This document shows, piece by piece, positions 1 to 8,779 of a stretch of DNA of 64,000 nucleotides (positions are counted from its first letter, which is position 1; the number at the start of each line of letters is the position of its first letter). Position numbers and translations under genes: made by a program. Origin of the DNA: Azospirillum cavernae (GTDB lineage Bacteria > Pseudomonadota > Alphaproteobacteria > Azospirillales > Azospirillaceae); the NCBI RefSeq assembly GCF_003590795.1, contig NZ_QYUL01000003.1, positions 689,501 to 753,500 on the forward strand. Reading direction: 5' to 3'. Under the pieces are notes generated by a model. It was not told the origin of the DNA. It saw nothing but the letters and a program-made list of their open reading frames with translations, and did not search any database.

Positions 1-702
1 TCCGACGGCTATTCCGGCATCACCGCCAACCCGGCCTTGGGCGCGGCGGTCGATCTGCTGGTGCGGCAGGGCGGCACCGCCATCCTGTCGGAAACGCCGG
101 AGATTTACGGGGCCGAGCATCTGTTGACCGCGCGCGCCGCCAGCCCGGCCATCGCCGACAAGCTGCTGGGGCAAATCCGTTGGTGGGAGGACTACACCCG
201 GATGCACAAGGGCGACATGAACAACAACCCGTCCCCCGGCAACAAGGCGGGCGGCATCACCACCATTCTGGAAAAATCGCTGGGCGCGGTGGCCAAAGCG
301 GGCGGCACTGGGTTGATGGGCGTGGTCGATTACGCCGAACCGGCGGCGCCCCAGGGTCTGGTCTTCATGGACACGCCCGGTTACGACCCGGTGTCGGCGA
401 CCGGGCAGGTGGCGGGCGGGGCGACGTTGATCTGCTTCACCACCGGGCGCGGATCGACCTATGGCTGCAAGCCGACCCCCTCGCTGAAGCTCGCCACCAA
501 CAGCGCGCTGTTCCGGCGCATGAGCCTGGACATGGATTTCAACGCCGGAATCATCCTGGACGATGGCGTCAGCGTCGCCGAAGCCGGGGCGGCGCTGTTC
601 CAACTGATGCTCGACACCGCGTCCGGCGCGCCCACCCGCAGCGAGGCGCACGGCATGGGCGACAACGAGTTCGTGCCCTGGCAGTTGGGCGCGGTGATGT
701 GA
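1..702 (+). CDS. UxaA-family altronate/galactarate dehydratase, C-terminal part (5' end outside window)
   Basis: The reading frame is open from the first base and ends at TGA 700-702, so the N-terminal half lies outside the window. The visible 233 residues match the C-terminal catalytic region of the UxaA/GarD hydro-lyases, which dehydrate altronate or galactarate to a 2-keto-3-deoxy sugar acid. Family-typical stretches are SETPEIYGAEHLL, NNNPSPGNKAGGITTILEKS and GRGSTYGCKPTPSLK. Members are cytoplasmic and metal-dependent. Which sugar acid is used cannot be told from this part. A second sugar-acid dehydratase, of the IlvD/Edd type, lies at 24272, so hexuronate or aldarate breakdown may be a wider theme here. 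The family call is secure; the substrate is not. Confidence 0.88.
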   Translation, partial: SDGYSGITANPALGAAVDLLVRQGGTAILSETPEIYGAEHLLTARAASPAIADKLLGQIRWWEDYTRMHKGDMNNNPSPGNKAGGITTILEKSLGAVAKAGGTGLMGVVDYAEPAAPQGLVFMDTPGYDPVSATGQVAGGATLICFTTGRGSTYGCKPTPSLKLATNSALFRRMSLDMDFNAGIILDDGVSVAEAGAALFQLMLDTASGAPTRSEAHGMGDNEFVPWQLGAVM

Positions 703-733
703 CGGGGGGCAAGAGCCGGGGCGTCGCGGCGGA

Positions 734-1264
734 TCAGTGAAGCAGCCGGGCGCCGGGGTCGGTTCGGGCCATCCGCCGGGATTGCGGGAAGTCGATCACC
801 CGACCGGCGTCCGAAGCGTGCTCGCGCGGCGTCGGCAGAGACAGACCAGCCCGTTCCAGCGCGTGGGCCAGGATGCACAGCGGGGCCAGCGCCATGCGGA
901 CCCCCGACATCGCCAGCCAATCCGCCAGCAAAACCCCGGCGTCGCCGTGCCGGTCCTGTTGGATCAGGCGGATCATGCCCAGCAACCGCGCCTCGTCGGT
1001 TCCCAGCGACGGGCAGGTCGGGCGGTGGACGTCCAGCGGGCGCAGCGCGGCGGCGATGGTGACGCGCATCACCGTGTCGAAGGCGACCGCCGCGTCGTTG
1101 GACAGTCCGGCGGCGGTCAAGCCGTCTTGCCAATGCGGATGCGCCTTTTCGGGATCCCGCAACGGTTCGGCCCACAGGCGCAAGGTCATCACCACCAGAT
1201 TTTCCGCCGTCTTGAGTTCGGCAAGGCGCTTGCGGTGGTCGGTGAAGGTGGGGGTGGTCGGCAT
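734..1264 (-). CDS. Hypothetical protein, 176 aa, possibly iron-regulated
   Basis: I do not recognise this protein. The ATG at 1264 was chosen because AGGAG lies about 6 bases upstream; an earlier in-frame start at 1324 has no such site. The product has no signal peptide or clear membrane span and looks mostly helical, with leucine/alanine-rich amphipathic stretches (residues 10-35, 55-75, 90-135) and a basic C-terminus. It has two cysteines, in PTCPS and PLCILA. It is transcribed away from a possible Fur site at 1315-1333, which suggests iron-responsive expression. Its 3' end is convergent with the sugar-acid dehydratase gene, 31 bases away. Codon use and GC bias match the neighbours. Confidence 0.6.
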   Translation of the reverse strand: MPTTPTFTDHRKRLAELKTAENLVVMTLRLWAEPLRDPEKAHPHWQDGLTAAGLSNDAAVAFDTVMRVTIAAALRPLDVHRPTCPSLGTDEARLLGMIRLIQQDRHGDAGVLLADWLAMSGVRMALAPLCILAHALERAGLSLPTPREHASDAGRVIDFPQSRRMARTDPGARLLH

Positions 1265-1314
1265 CGACGGCTCCTGTTCAGGGTGAACGGGAGGGAGCGT
1301 AAAATGCGGGCGCT

Positions 1315-1333
1315 CTAATTGCAAATCATTCTT
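1315..1333. promoter_or_regulatory. Possible Fur box
   Basis: An AT-rich 19-base stretch contains GCAAATCATTCTT, which agrees with the GATAATCATTATC core of the Fur consensus at 9 of 13 positions and with the full 19-mer at about 11. It sits about 50 bases upstream of the gene at 734-1264, in locally AT-rich DNA within a very GC-rich region. This is a match by eye only. Confidence 0.35.
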
Positions 1334-1346
1334 AATAGCGATTCTG

Positions 1347-2246
1347 TCAGCGATATTCGGGCCGCCGCGCCAACCCTTCCTTCAAATGGCGGATGGCGGC
1401 GTGGACCTTGGGCGGGGCGTGACGCTTTTGCGGGTAAACGGCCCAAACGGCGGTGTTGGGTGGAATGTGCTGGGGCAGCAGCGAGACCAGCCGCCCATCG
1501 GCGATGGGGGCCTTGACGTAATAATCGGGCAATTGGCAGAGGCCAAAGCCGCGCAGCGCGGCGTCCAGCACCGAAAAACCGCTGTTGCAGCGCCAACGCC
1601 CGCGTGGGCGGAACAGCCAATCCCGCCCGCCATCGTCGAACAGCCAATGGTCAGCGGTGCCGATCAGGCACTCATGCGCGGCCAAATCGGTCAGGCTGGC
1701 TGGCGCGCCGTGCCGGGCCAGATAGGCGGGGGCGGCGCACAGATGCATGACGCGCGGCGCGACGCGGGTGGCGACCAGACTGGAATCGCCCAACCGCCCC
1801 AACCGGATCGCCAGATCGAAGCCCTCCTGCACCAGATCCAGCGGGCGATTGGTCAAGTCGATCTCGACGCTCAGCAGCGGATGACGCTCCATCAGGTCGT
1901 TGACCAGCGGAACGACGAATTGCTCGCCATAGGCGGTGGCGCAGGTCATGCGCAGCAACCCCTTGACCGCGCCCTCGCCGCCGCCCTGAAGATCGCCGAT
2001 GGCCAGAACCGCCTCGTCGCGCTCGTCGATCAGGCGCTGGCAGCGGGCGAAAAAGGCCCGACCGCTTTCGGTCAGGCTGACCTTGCGGGTGGTGCGATAG
2101 AACAGGCGGGCCTGCAAGCGATCCTCCAGCCGCGCCACGCTGCGGCTGACGTGGGAGGAGGAGACGCGCAACCGTTCCGCCGCGCGGGAAAAGCTGCCGG
2201 TGTCGGCCACCGCCACAAACTCGTCGATGCCGTCCCAGCCGCTCAT
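1347..2246 (-). CDS. LysR-family transcriptional regulator
   Basis: This is a 299-residue LysR-type regulator, the usual length. The N-terminal winged helix-turn-helix spans about residues 5-62 (FVAVADTGSFSRAAERLRVS, then HVSRSVARLEDRL). The rest is a periplasmic-binding-protein-like effector domain, starting around LRMTCATAYG. ATG 2246 gives the canonical start just before the HTH; ATG 2258 is an alternative, and the longer open frame to 2381 would run into the promoter region. It is divergent from frmA, the classic LysR arrangement, so control of frmA-fghA is plausible. The effector is unknown. Confidence 0.88.
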   Translation of the reverse strand: MSGWDGIDEFVAVADTGSFSRAAERLRVSSSHVSRSVARLEDRLQARLFYRTTRKVSLTESGRAFFARCQRLIDERDEAVLAIGDLQGGGEGAVKGLLRMTCATAYGEQFVVPLVNDLMERHPLLSVEIDLTNRPLDLVQEGFDLAIRLGRLGDSSLVATRVAPRVMHLCAAPAYLARHGAPASLTDLAAHECLIGTADHWLFDDGGRDWLFRPRGRWRCNSGFSVLDAALRGFGLCQLPDYYVKAPIADGRLVSLLPQHIPPNTAVWAVYPQKRHAPPKVHAAIRHLKEGLARRPEYR

Positions 2247-2305
2247 GCCGCGCCCCATTGTCCCTGTATGGCAAAAATCTATCCCTGAATTCGCCGTTTT
2301 GGCAA

Positions 2306-2334
2306 TGACCGCCGCCGGTTTACACTGGCGGTCA
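2306..2334. promoter_or_regulatory. Inverted repeat TGACCGCC-N13-GGCGGTCA between lysR and frmA
   Basis: Two perfect 8-base arms (2306-2313 and 2327-2334) flank a 13-base spacer in the 122-base divergent intergenic region, about 35 bases before the frmA start. Position and symmetry suit an operator, perhaps for the adjacent LysR protein, although the spacer is longer than the usual T-N11-A core. Confidence 0.4.
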
Positions 2335-2368
2335 ACGCCGTTGTTTTTGCTTTGGGAAGGAAACCCGC

Positions 2369-3487
2369 ATGGTCCTGTCACGCGCCGCCGTCGCTTGGGA
2401 AGCCAACCGTCCGTTGGAAATCGAAGAGGTCGAGGTGGCCGCCCCCAAGGCGGGCGAGGTGATGGTCCGCATCGTCGCCACCGGCGTTTGCCACACCGAC
2501 GCCTACACCCTGTCGGGCAAGGATTCCGAAGGCATTTTCCCCTGCATCCTCGGTCATGAAGGCGGCGGCGTGGTGGTGGAGGTTGGGCCGGGCGTGACCT
2601 CCGTCGCCGTCGGCGACCATGTGATTCCGCTCTACACGCCCGAATGCGGAAAATGCAAATTCTGCCTGTCGGGCAAGACCAACCTGTGCCAAGCGATCCG
2701 CGCCACCCAGGGCAAGGGCCTGATGCCCGACGGCACCAGCCGTTTTTCGCTGAAGGGGCAATCCATCGCCCATTACATGGGCACCTCGACCTTCTCCGAA
2801 TACACCGTGCTGCCGGAAATCGCGCTGGCCAAGATCAACAAGGCGGCGCCGCTGGAAAAGGTCTGCCTGTTGGGTTGTGGCGTCACCACCGGCATGGGCG
2901 CCGTCATGAACACGGCGAAGGTGGAACCGGGATCGACCGTCGCCATCTTCGGTCTGGGCGGCATCGGCCTGTCGGCGATCATCGGCGCGACCATGGCCAA
3001 GGCCTCGCGCATCATCGGCATCGACATCAACGAATCGAAGTTCGAGATCGCCAAACAGTTGGGCGCCACCGACGTCGTCAACCCGAAGAATTTCGACCGC
3101 CCGATCCAAGAGGTTCTGGTCGAGATGACCGACGGCGGCGTCGATTACTCGTTTGAGTGCATCGGCAACGTCAACGTCATGCGCGCCGCCCTGGAATGCT
3201 GCCACAAGGGCTGGGGCGAGTCGGTCATCATCGGCGTCGCCGGGGCGGGCGAGGAGATTTCCACCCGGCCCTTCCAGCTCGTCACCGGGCGGGTGTGGCG
3301 CGGCTCGGCCTTTGGCGGCGTGCGCGGGCGCAGCGAGCTGCCGGGTTATGTGGATCGCTATCTGGCGGGCGAGTTTGAACTCGACACCTTCATCACCCAC
3401 ACCATGGGTCTGGACCGCATCAACGAGGCGTTCGATCTGATGCATGAGGGCAAGAGCATCCGGTCGGTCATCCTCTACAACCAGTGA
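2369..3487 (+). CDS. frmA: S-(hydroxymethyl)glutathione dehydrogenase (class III alcohol dehydrogenase)
   Basis: This enzyme oxidises S-hydroxymethylglutathione, formed from formaldehyde and glutathione, to S-formylglutathione with NAD+. At 372 residues it is full length. The catalytic zinc ligands Cys41 (GVCHTDAYTLSG) and His63 (GHEGGG) are present, as are the four structural zinc cysteines 93, 96, 99 and 107 (ECGKCKFCLSGKTNLC). The NAD-binding Rossmann motif FGLGGIGLS and the class III signature around GVAGAGEEISTRPFQLVTGR are also visible. GGAAGG precedes ATG 2369. The stop overlaps a possible GTG start of fghA, so the two enzymes of the pathway form an operon. The adjacent divergent LysR gene may regulate it. 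Confidence 0.96.
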   Translation: MVLSRAAVAWEANRPLEIEEVEVAAPKAGEVMVRIVATGVCHTDAYTLSGKDSEGIFPCILGHEGGGVVVEVGPGVTSVAVGDHVIPLYTPECGKCKFCLSGKTNLCQAIRATQGKGLMPDGTSRFSLKGQSIAHYMGTSTFSEYTVLPEIALAKINKAAPLEKVCLLGCGVTTGMGAVMNTAKVEPGSTVAIFGLGGIGLSAIIGATMAKASRIIGIDINESKFEIAKQLGATDVVNPKNFDRPIQEVLVEMTDGGVDYSFECIGNVNVMRAALECCHKGWGESVIIGVAGAGEEISTRPFQLVTGRVWRGSAFGGVRGRSELPGYVDRYLAGEFELDTFITHTMGLDRINEAFDLMHEGKSIRSVILYNQ

Positions 3488-3495
3488 GTCCAATC

Positions 3496-4353
3496 ATGAC
3501 CGGGGATGTCACCCAACTGTCGGAAACCCGCGTGTTCGGCGGGCGTCTGCTGCGGCTTCGCCATGAATCGGCGACGCTGGGCTGCGCCATGACCTTCGCC
3601 CTGTTCTTGCCGCCGCAGGTTGACGCGGCGGCGGGGGCGACGGTTCCGGCGCTTTATTGGCTGTCCGGCCTGACCTGCACCGACGAGAATTTTTGCCAAA
3701 AGGCCGGAGCCTTCCGGTTGGCGGCGGAACTCGGCCTCGCCATCGTCGCGCCGGACACCAGCCCGCGAGGGGAGGGCGTGCCGGGCGATCCCGATGGCGC
3801 GTGGGATTTCGGCTTGGGCGCCGGTTTCTATGTGGACGCGACCGAACAGCCTTGGGCGGCGCATTACCGCATGCATGATTACGTGACGCGGGAGTTGCCG
3901 GCACTGGTGGAGCGCGCCTTCCCGCTCAACGACCGGCGGTCGATCTCCGGCCATTCGATGGGCGGGCATGGCGCGCTGGTCTGCGCGCTGCGCCATCCTG
4001 GTTTCTATCGCTCGGTGTCGGCCTTCGCACCCATCGTCAACCCGGCGGCTGTGCCCTGGGGGGAAAAGGCGTTGGGGCGTTATCTCGGCCCGGATCGAGC
4101 GCGTTGGGCGGAGTGGGACGCCTGCGCCCTGATCGCCAACGCGACGGAGCGGTTGCCGATCCTGATCGACCAGGGCGAGCGCGACAGCTTCCTGGAAACG
4201 CAGTTGAAGCCGCAAAAGCTCGTCGCGGCGGCGGAGGCGGTCGGCCATCCGCTGACGCTGCGGATGCAGCCGGGCTACGACCACAGCTATTTCTTCATCG
4301 CCAGCTTCATCGACGACCATCTGCGCCACCACGCGGCGGCGTTGCTGGGGTAA
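3496..4353 (+). CDS. fghA: S-formylglutathione hydrolase
   Basis: This esterase-D-type hydrolase of 285 residues cleaves S-formylglutathione to formate and glutathione, the step after FrmA. The alpha/beta-hydrolase nucleophile is Ser154 in GHSMGGHGAL. Other family landmarks are LTCTDENF near the N-terminus, and DQGERDSFL and GYDHSYFFI near the C-terminus, which carry the expected Asp and His of the triad. ATG 3496 was chosen over the in-frame GTG at 3484, which overlaps the frmA stop; either would couple translation. A strong hairpin terminator follows at 4385-4418. Confidence 0.95.
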   Translation: MTGDVTQLSETRVFGGRLLRLRHESATLGCAMTFALFLPPQVDAAAGATVPALYWLSGLTCTDENFCQKAGAFRLAAELGLAIVAPDTSPRGEGVPGDPDGAWDFGLGAGFYVDATEQPWAAHYRMHDYVTRELPALVERAFPLNDRRSISGHSMGGHGALVCALRHPGFYRSVSAFAPIVNPAAVPWGEKALGRYLGPDRARWAEWDACALIANATERLPILIDQGERDSFLETQLKPQKLVAAAEAVGHPLTLRMQPGYDHSYFFIASFIDDHLRHHAAALLG

Positions 4354-4384
4354 AACCCGCCAAATCATGGATCGCCGCCGAGCA

Positions 4385-4418
4385 AAAACCCCCGCCGGAT
4401 CGCTCCGGCGGGGGTTTT
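4385..4418. terminator. Bidirectional rho-independent terminator between fghA and acnB
   Basis: A perfect 15-base stem of AAAACCCCCGCCGGA and its complement flanks a 4-base loop. The A/T tails read as a U-tract in both directions. It lies between the converging fghA and acnB genes and can serve both. Confidence 0.9.
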
Positions 4419-4444
4419 CATTCAACGAGTCACATGGGACCGTG

Positions 4445-7054
4445 TCAGGCGACCTTGACCTCGACCGTGTCGGCGACGTCCTGGAACGCCGGGATTTGGT
4501 CGAAGTTCATGTAGCGATAGACTTCGTCGGACTTGGCGTTCAGGACGCTGACCTGGGCCAGATACTCTTCGGTGGTCGGGATCTTGCCCAGCAGCGCCGC
4601 GACGGCGGCCAGTTCGGCCGACGACAGATAGACGCGGGTGTCGATGCCCAGACGGTTGGGGAAGTTGCGGGTCGAGGTGGAGACGGCGGTCGAACCCTTG
4701 CGGACCTGCGCCTGATTGCCCATGCACAAGCTGCAACCCGGCATTTCCATGCGCGCGCCCGCCTTGCCCAGCGTGGCGTAATAGCCTTCCTCGCTCAGCA
4801 TCATCGCGTCCATCTTGGTCGGCGGGGCGATCCACAGACGGGTCGGGATGTCCGACTTGCCGTTGAGGATCTTCCCGGCGGCGCGGAAATGGCCGATGTT
4901 GGTCATGCAGGAGCCGATGAACACCTCGTCGATCTTGTCGCCCGCGACTTCGGAAAGCGTCTTCACGTCGTCCGGGTCGTTCGGGCAGGCCAGGATCGGT
5001 TCCTTGATGTCGGCCAGATCAATGTCGATCACCGCCGCGTATTCGGCGTCGGCGTCCGGCTGCAACAGTTGCGGATCGGCGATCCACGCCTCCATCGCGT
5101 TGATGCGACGCTCCAGGGTGCGCTTCTCGGCATAGCCGCTGGCGATCATCCACTTCATCAGCGTGATGTTCGAGGTCATGTATTCGATGATCGGCGCCTT
5201 GTCGAGGCGCACGGAGCAACCCGCCGCCGACCGTTCCGCCGAGGCGTCGGACAGCTCGAACGCCTGCTCCACCTTCAGATCCGGCAGACCTTCGATTTCC
5301 AGGATGCGGCCGGAGAAGATGTTCTTCTTGCCCTTCTTCTCGACCGTCAGCAGGCCCGCCTTGATGGCGTAGAGCGGGATGGCGTTGACGAGGTCGCGCA
5401 GGGTGACGCCCGGCTGCATCGCGCCCTTGAAGCGGACCAGAACCGATTCCGGCATGTCGAGCGGCATGACGCCGGTGGCGGCGGCGAAGGCCACCAGACC
5501 CGAACCCGCCGGGAAGGAGATGCCGATGGGGAAACGGGTGTGGCTGTCGCCGCCGGTGCCGACGGTGTCGGGCAGCAGCAGGCGGTTCAGCCAGGAGTGG
5601 ATGACGCCGTCGCCGGGGCGCAGGGCGACGCCGCCACGGGTCGAGATGAAGGCGGGCAGCTCATGGTGCGTCTGCACGTCCACCAGCTTGGGATAAGCGG
5701 CGGTGTGGCAGAAGGACTGCATGACCAGATCGGCGGAGAAGCCCAGGCAAGCCAGATCCTTCAGCTCGTCGCGGGTCATCGGGCCGGTGGTGTCCTGCGA
5801 CCCCACGGTGGTCATCTTCGGCTCGCAATAGGTGCCGGGACGCACGCCCGTGCCTTCCGGCAGGCCGCAGGCGCGACCGACCATCTTCTGCGCGAGGCTG
5901 AAGCCCTTGCCGGTGTCGGCGGGGATCGCCGACTGGCGGAACAGGGTGGAGGCGGGCAGGCCCAGCGCGTCGCGGGCGCGGCCGGTCAGGCCACGGCCAA
6001 TGATGAGCGGGATGCGGCCACCGGCGCGCACTTCATCGAAAATCACGTCCGACTTGACGGTGAATTCGGCGATGACCTCGCCGTTCTTCAGCGCCTTGCC
6101 GTCATAGGGGCGCAGTTCGATCACGTCGCCCATGTCCATCTTGCTGACGTCCAGCTCGATGGGCAGCGCGCCCGCGTCTTCCATGGTGTTGTAGAAAATC
6201 GGGGCGATCTTGTTGCCCAGGCAAACGCCGCCGAAACGCTTGTTCGGGACGAACGGGATGTCTTCGCCGGTGAACCACAGAACCGAGTTGGTCGCCGATT
6301 TGCGCGAGGAGCCGGTGCCGACCACGTCGCCGACATAGGCGACCAGATTGCCCTTTTCCTGCAACTTGGCCAACTGCTTGACGGAACCGCGCACGCCGGG
6401 TTCATCGGGTTCGATGCCGGGGCGCGCGTTCTTCAGCATCGCCAGGGCGTGCAGGGGGATGTCGGGGCGCGACCACGCGTCCGGGGCGGGCGACAGATCG
6501 TCGGTGTTGGTTTCGCCCGTCACCTTGAAGACGGTCAGCGTCAGCGATTCCGGGACTTCCGGGCGCGAGGTGAACCATTCGGCGTCGGCCCACGACTTCA
6601 GCACGGCGACCGCGTTGGCGTTGCCCGCGTCGGCCAGCGCCTTCACGTCGTGGAAGAAATCGAACACCAGCAGGGTCTTCTTCAGACCGTTCGCCGCCGT
6701 CGCGCCGCATTCGGCGTCGGACAGCAGGTCGATCAACGGCTGAACGTTGAAGCCGCCGAGCATGGTGCCCAGCAGTTCCGTCGCCTTGACGTTGGAAATC
6801 AGCGGGCTGCTGTCCGCGCCCTTGGCGACGGCGGCCAGGAAACCGGCCTTGACGCGGGCGGCGTCGTCCACGCCCGCCGGGACGCGGTGGGTGATGAGGT
6901 CGAGGAGGAACGCCTCCTCGCCCGCCGGGGGGGCCTTCAGCAGGTCGATCAGCTCGGCCGTCTGCTTGGCGGACAAGGGCAGAGCCGGAATTCCAAGGGC
7001 GGCGCGTTCGGCCGCATGCTGACGGTAAGCTTCGAGCACGGCTGGGTTCCTCAT
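4445..7054 (-). CDS. acnB: Aconitate hydratase B (bifunctional, also 2-methylisocitrate dehydratase)
   Basis: AcnB interconverts citrate and isocitrate in the TCA cycle and can hydrate 2-methylaconitate in the methylcitrate cycle. The 869-residue product has the AcnB-specific order: an N-terminal HEAT-like helical domain (about residues 1-160), a swivel domain (about 165-370), then the iron-sulfur catalytic core. Cluster-binding motifs include CHTAAYPK, FIGSCMTNIGH and GCSLCMGNQAQV. The N-terminus (RNPAVLEAYRQHAAERA) is characteristic of AcnB rather than AcnA. ATG 7054 is followed by the conserved start of the family. The gene stands alone, with a terminator on its 3' side. A -10-like TATAAT lies about 60 bases upstream. 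Confidence 0.96.
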   Translation of the reverse strand: MRNPAVLEAYRQHAAERAALGIPALPLSAKQTAELIDLLKAPPAGEEAFLLDLITHRVPAGVDDAARVKAGFLAAVAKGADSSPLISNVKATELLGTMLGGFNVQPLIDLLSDAECGATAANGLKKTLLVFDFFHDVKALADAGNANAVAVLKSWADAEWFTSRPEVPESLTLTVFKVTGETNTDDLSPAPDAWSRPDIPLHALAMLKNARPGIEPDEPGVRGSVKQLAKLQEKGNLVAYVGDVVGTGSSRKSATNSVLWFTGEDIPFVPNKRFGGVCLGNKIAPIFYNTMEDAGALPIELDVSKMDMGDVIELRPYDGKALKNGEVIAEFTVKSDVIFDEVRAGGRIPLIIGRGLTGRARDALGLPASTLFRQSAIPADTGKGFSLAQKMVGRACGLPEGTGVRPGTYCEPKMTTVGSQDTTGPMTRDELKDLACLGFSADLVMQSFCHTAAYPKLVDVQTHHELPAFISTRGGVALRPGDGVIHSWLNRLLLPDTVGTGGDSHTRFPIGISFPAGSGLVAFAAATGVMPLDMPESVLVRFKGAMQPGVTLRDLVNAIPLYAIKAGLLTVEKKGKKNIFSGRILEIEGLPDLKVEQAFELSDASAERSAAGCSVRLDKAPIIEYMTSNITLMKWMIASGYAEKRTLERRINAMEAWIADPQLLQPDADAEYAAVIDIDLADIKEPILACPNDPDDVKTLSEVAGDKIDEVFIGSCMTNIGHFRAAGKILNGKSDIPTRLWIAPPTKMDAMMLSEEGYYATLGKAGARMEMPGCSLCMGNQAQVRKGSTAVSTSTRNFPNRLGIDTRVYLSSAELAAVAALLGKIPTTEEYLAQVSVLNAKSDEVYRYMNFDQIPAFQDVADTVEVKVA

Positions 7055-7111
7055 AATGAAAGGCCGCCCTTTGGGTGAACACCGGCAGACGGCCCGCTTG
7101 AACTCACGGTG

Positions 7112-7142
7112 ATTATATATCCCCGCTCAAATCAAAGAGCAA
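7112..7142 (-). promoter_or_regulatory. Possible sigma-70-type promoter of acnB
   Basis: On the minus strand TTGCTC (7142-7137) is followed by TATAAT (7117-7112), about 58 bases before the acnB ATG. The 19-base spacer is longer than optimal, so the -35 assignment is weak; the -10 match is perfect and lies in an unusually AT-rich patch. Confidence 0.35.
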
Positions 7143-7240
7143 GGGGCCGCGCCCGTTCCGACACAGAGATCAGTCCGAACAAAGCGCGGCTTTTCTTCTG
7201 GTATTACCTGTCTCTGGTAGGACCATTTCAGCCAATCGCC

Positions 7241-7735
7241 TTATTTCAAGCTTGCGGCTTGTTCGGCGGTCAACAGAACGACGCCATCCTCGTCGGCGAA
7301 CAGCGCGTCGCCGGGATTGACCAGCGCGCCCGGCAGTTCGACCGGGACATCGACCAGCCCCTGGTCGCGCCGGGTGGAGGCGCGCGGCATCGACGCCAGC
7401 GCCTTGATTCCCAGATCGAGTTTTTGCAATTCGGCGACGTCGCGCACGCAACCCCAGATGACGACGCCCGCCCAGCCGTTCTTGACGGCGGAGGCGGCGA
7501 TCATGTCGCCCATCAGGGCGCAGCGCAGGCTGCCCGCGCCATCGACCACCAGAACCTTGCCGGCGCCCGGCGTGGCCAGCAGTTCTTTGACCCGCGAATT
7601 GTCGTCCACGCATTTGACGGTGACGACGGTCCCGGAAAAGCGCGTGACCGCGCCGAAATCCCGCAGCCCCGGCTGAAGGAAGCGGGCGGAGTCCTTGAAG
7701 GTGTCGAACAGATCGCAGGTGGCGACAAACGGCAT
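7241..7735 (-). CDS. RraA-like protein (short form; RNase E inhibitor or HMG/CHA aldolase family)
   Basis: The 164-residue protein has the length and fold signature of the RraA family, whose members are either inhibitors of RNase E or divalent-metal 4-hydroxy-4-methyl-2-oxoglutarate/oxaloacetate aldolases. Diagnostic segments are ATCDLFDTF at the N-terminus, GKVLVVDGAGSLRCALMGD and GVVIWGCVRD; the Gly-x-x-x-Asp and Arg-Asp pair are the substrate and metal positions in aldolase members. ATG 7735 fits the family N-terminus (MPFVATCD). It lies downstream of the EamA and amidohydrolase genes in the same direction and is convergent with nothing. A larger RraA-type paralogue is at 26052. Sequence alone does not decide between the two roles. 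Confidence 0.85.
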   Translation of the reverse strand: MPFVATCDLFDTFKDSARFLQPGLRDFGAVTRFSGTVVTVKCVDDNSRVKELLATPGAGKVLVVDGAGSLRCALMGDMIAASAVKNGWAGVVIWGCVRDVAELQKLDLGIKALASMPRASTRRDQGLVDVPVELPGALVNPGDALFADEDGVVLLTAEQAASLK

Positions 7736-7864
7736 TTCGGCGGCTCCGCGCGATGAACAGCGATGCCGAACGTCTTTGCGCCAAAGCCCCGGCCAACGCA
7801 AGGGGCAGGCGTGCGGCCTATTCGACCGCCGCCCCGTCGCGTCAGCGTTTTTTAAAGCTTTGTC

Positions 7865-8779
7865 TCAGGTTTTTTTCGACCCGGCCCCCAGGACGCAGGC
7901 CACGGCGGTCAGGATCAAGGCCAGGGCCAGCGCCAGCCGCAGGGTCAGCGGATCGCCCAGAATGACCACCGCGCCGCTGACGCCGACCACCGGGATCAAC
8001 AGGGTGCTGACCGCCGCCTCCCCCACGCTCAGGCGGCGGACGGTGACGTACCACAGGGCTTGCGCCAGACAGATCGAACAGACGATGTGCCAGGCGAAGC
8101 CGACCCACACCGCGCCATGCAGATCGGCCAGCGCCGGGCGGACCTCGGTCAAGGCGGTGGCGGCGATCATCGGCAGGGCGCAGACGACATATTGCCAGCC
8201 CGCGATGACGGTCGGGTGCGCCCGCCAGACCCGGCCCTTCATCACGATGGTGCCGACCGCCCAGGACACCGCCGCGATCAGCATCAAGGCCGGGCCGAGC
8301 AGGGCGGCGGGCGGGGCCGACAGCGCTTCCGGTCCCAACAGCACGCCAAGCCCGGCCAGCCCGCAGGCCAACCCGGCGATCTGGCGCGGCCCCGGACGCT
8401 CGCCCAGCAGCGGAATCGCCAGCAGCGTCGCCCACACCGGCATGGTGAAGGCGATGATGGCGGCTTGCGAGGTCGCCATCAGGGTTTGCGCGAAGGCGCT
8501 GCACAGGTTGAAAATCAACACGTTGCACAGACCGGCCAGCAGCAGGGCCGGGCGTTCGGCCCGGTCCACCGCCAGCCGATGCCCGGCGAGCTTCGCCGCT
8601 CCCAGCATCAGGACCGCCCCCGCCGTGAAGCCGACGGCGCGCAAGCCCAGCGGTGGAACCTGGGTCAGGATGGTTTTCACCGCTGGCCAGTTCAGCCCCC
8701 AAAACAGGCTGATCGCCAGAATCAGGGCGTATTTGACCGGATCGCGCGGGTTGCTTCCGCCCATGGCGGGCGCGGTCAT
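7865..8779 (-). CDS. EamA/DMT-family transporter (putative metabolite exporter)
   Basis: This 304-residue inner-membrane protein has about ten predicted helices arranged as two EamA repeats (roughly residues 16-145 and 160-295). Typical drug/metabolite-transporter features include the first-helix LFWGLNWPAVK and an acidic/glycine turn LLGERPGPRQIAGLACGLAG closing the first repeat. Such proteins usually export amino acids or other small metabolites. Its ATG overlaps the stop of the upstream deacetylase-like gene (ATGA, 8776-8779), so the two are translationally coupled. The substrate may be related to the amide hydrolysis encoded upstream, but this is inference. Confidence 0.88.
   Translation of the reverse strand: MTAPAMGGSNPRDPVKYALILAISLFWGLNWPAVKTILTQVPPLGLRAVGFTAGAVLMLGAAKLAGHRLAVDRAERPALLLAGLCNVLIFNLCSAFAQTLMATSQAAIIAFTMPVWATLLAIPLLGERPGPRQIAGLACGLAGLGVLLGPEALSAPPAALLGPALMLIAAVSWAVGTIVMKGRVWRAHPTVIAGWQYVVCALPMIAATALTEVRPALADLHGAVWVGFAWHIVCSICLAQALWYVTVRRLSVGEAAVSTLLIPVVGVSGAVVILGDPLTLRLALALALILTAVACVLGAGSKKT

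Noticed and set aside
4367..7078. A 903-codon open frame opposite acnB
   Set aside because: It is antisense to a clearly conserved aconitase and has the Arg/Gln/Gly-rich composition of GC-driven shadow frames. Similar long frames opposite hybA-hybC (52113-54710) and glk-pgl (37993-40107) were rejected for the same reason.
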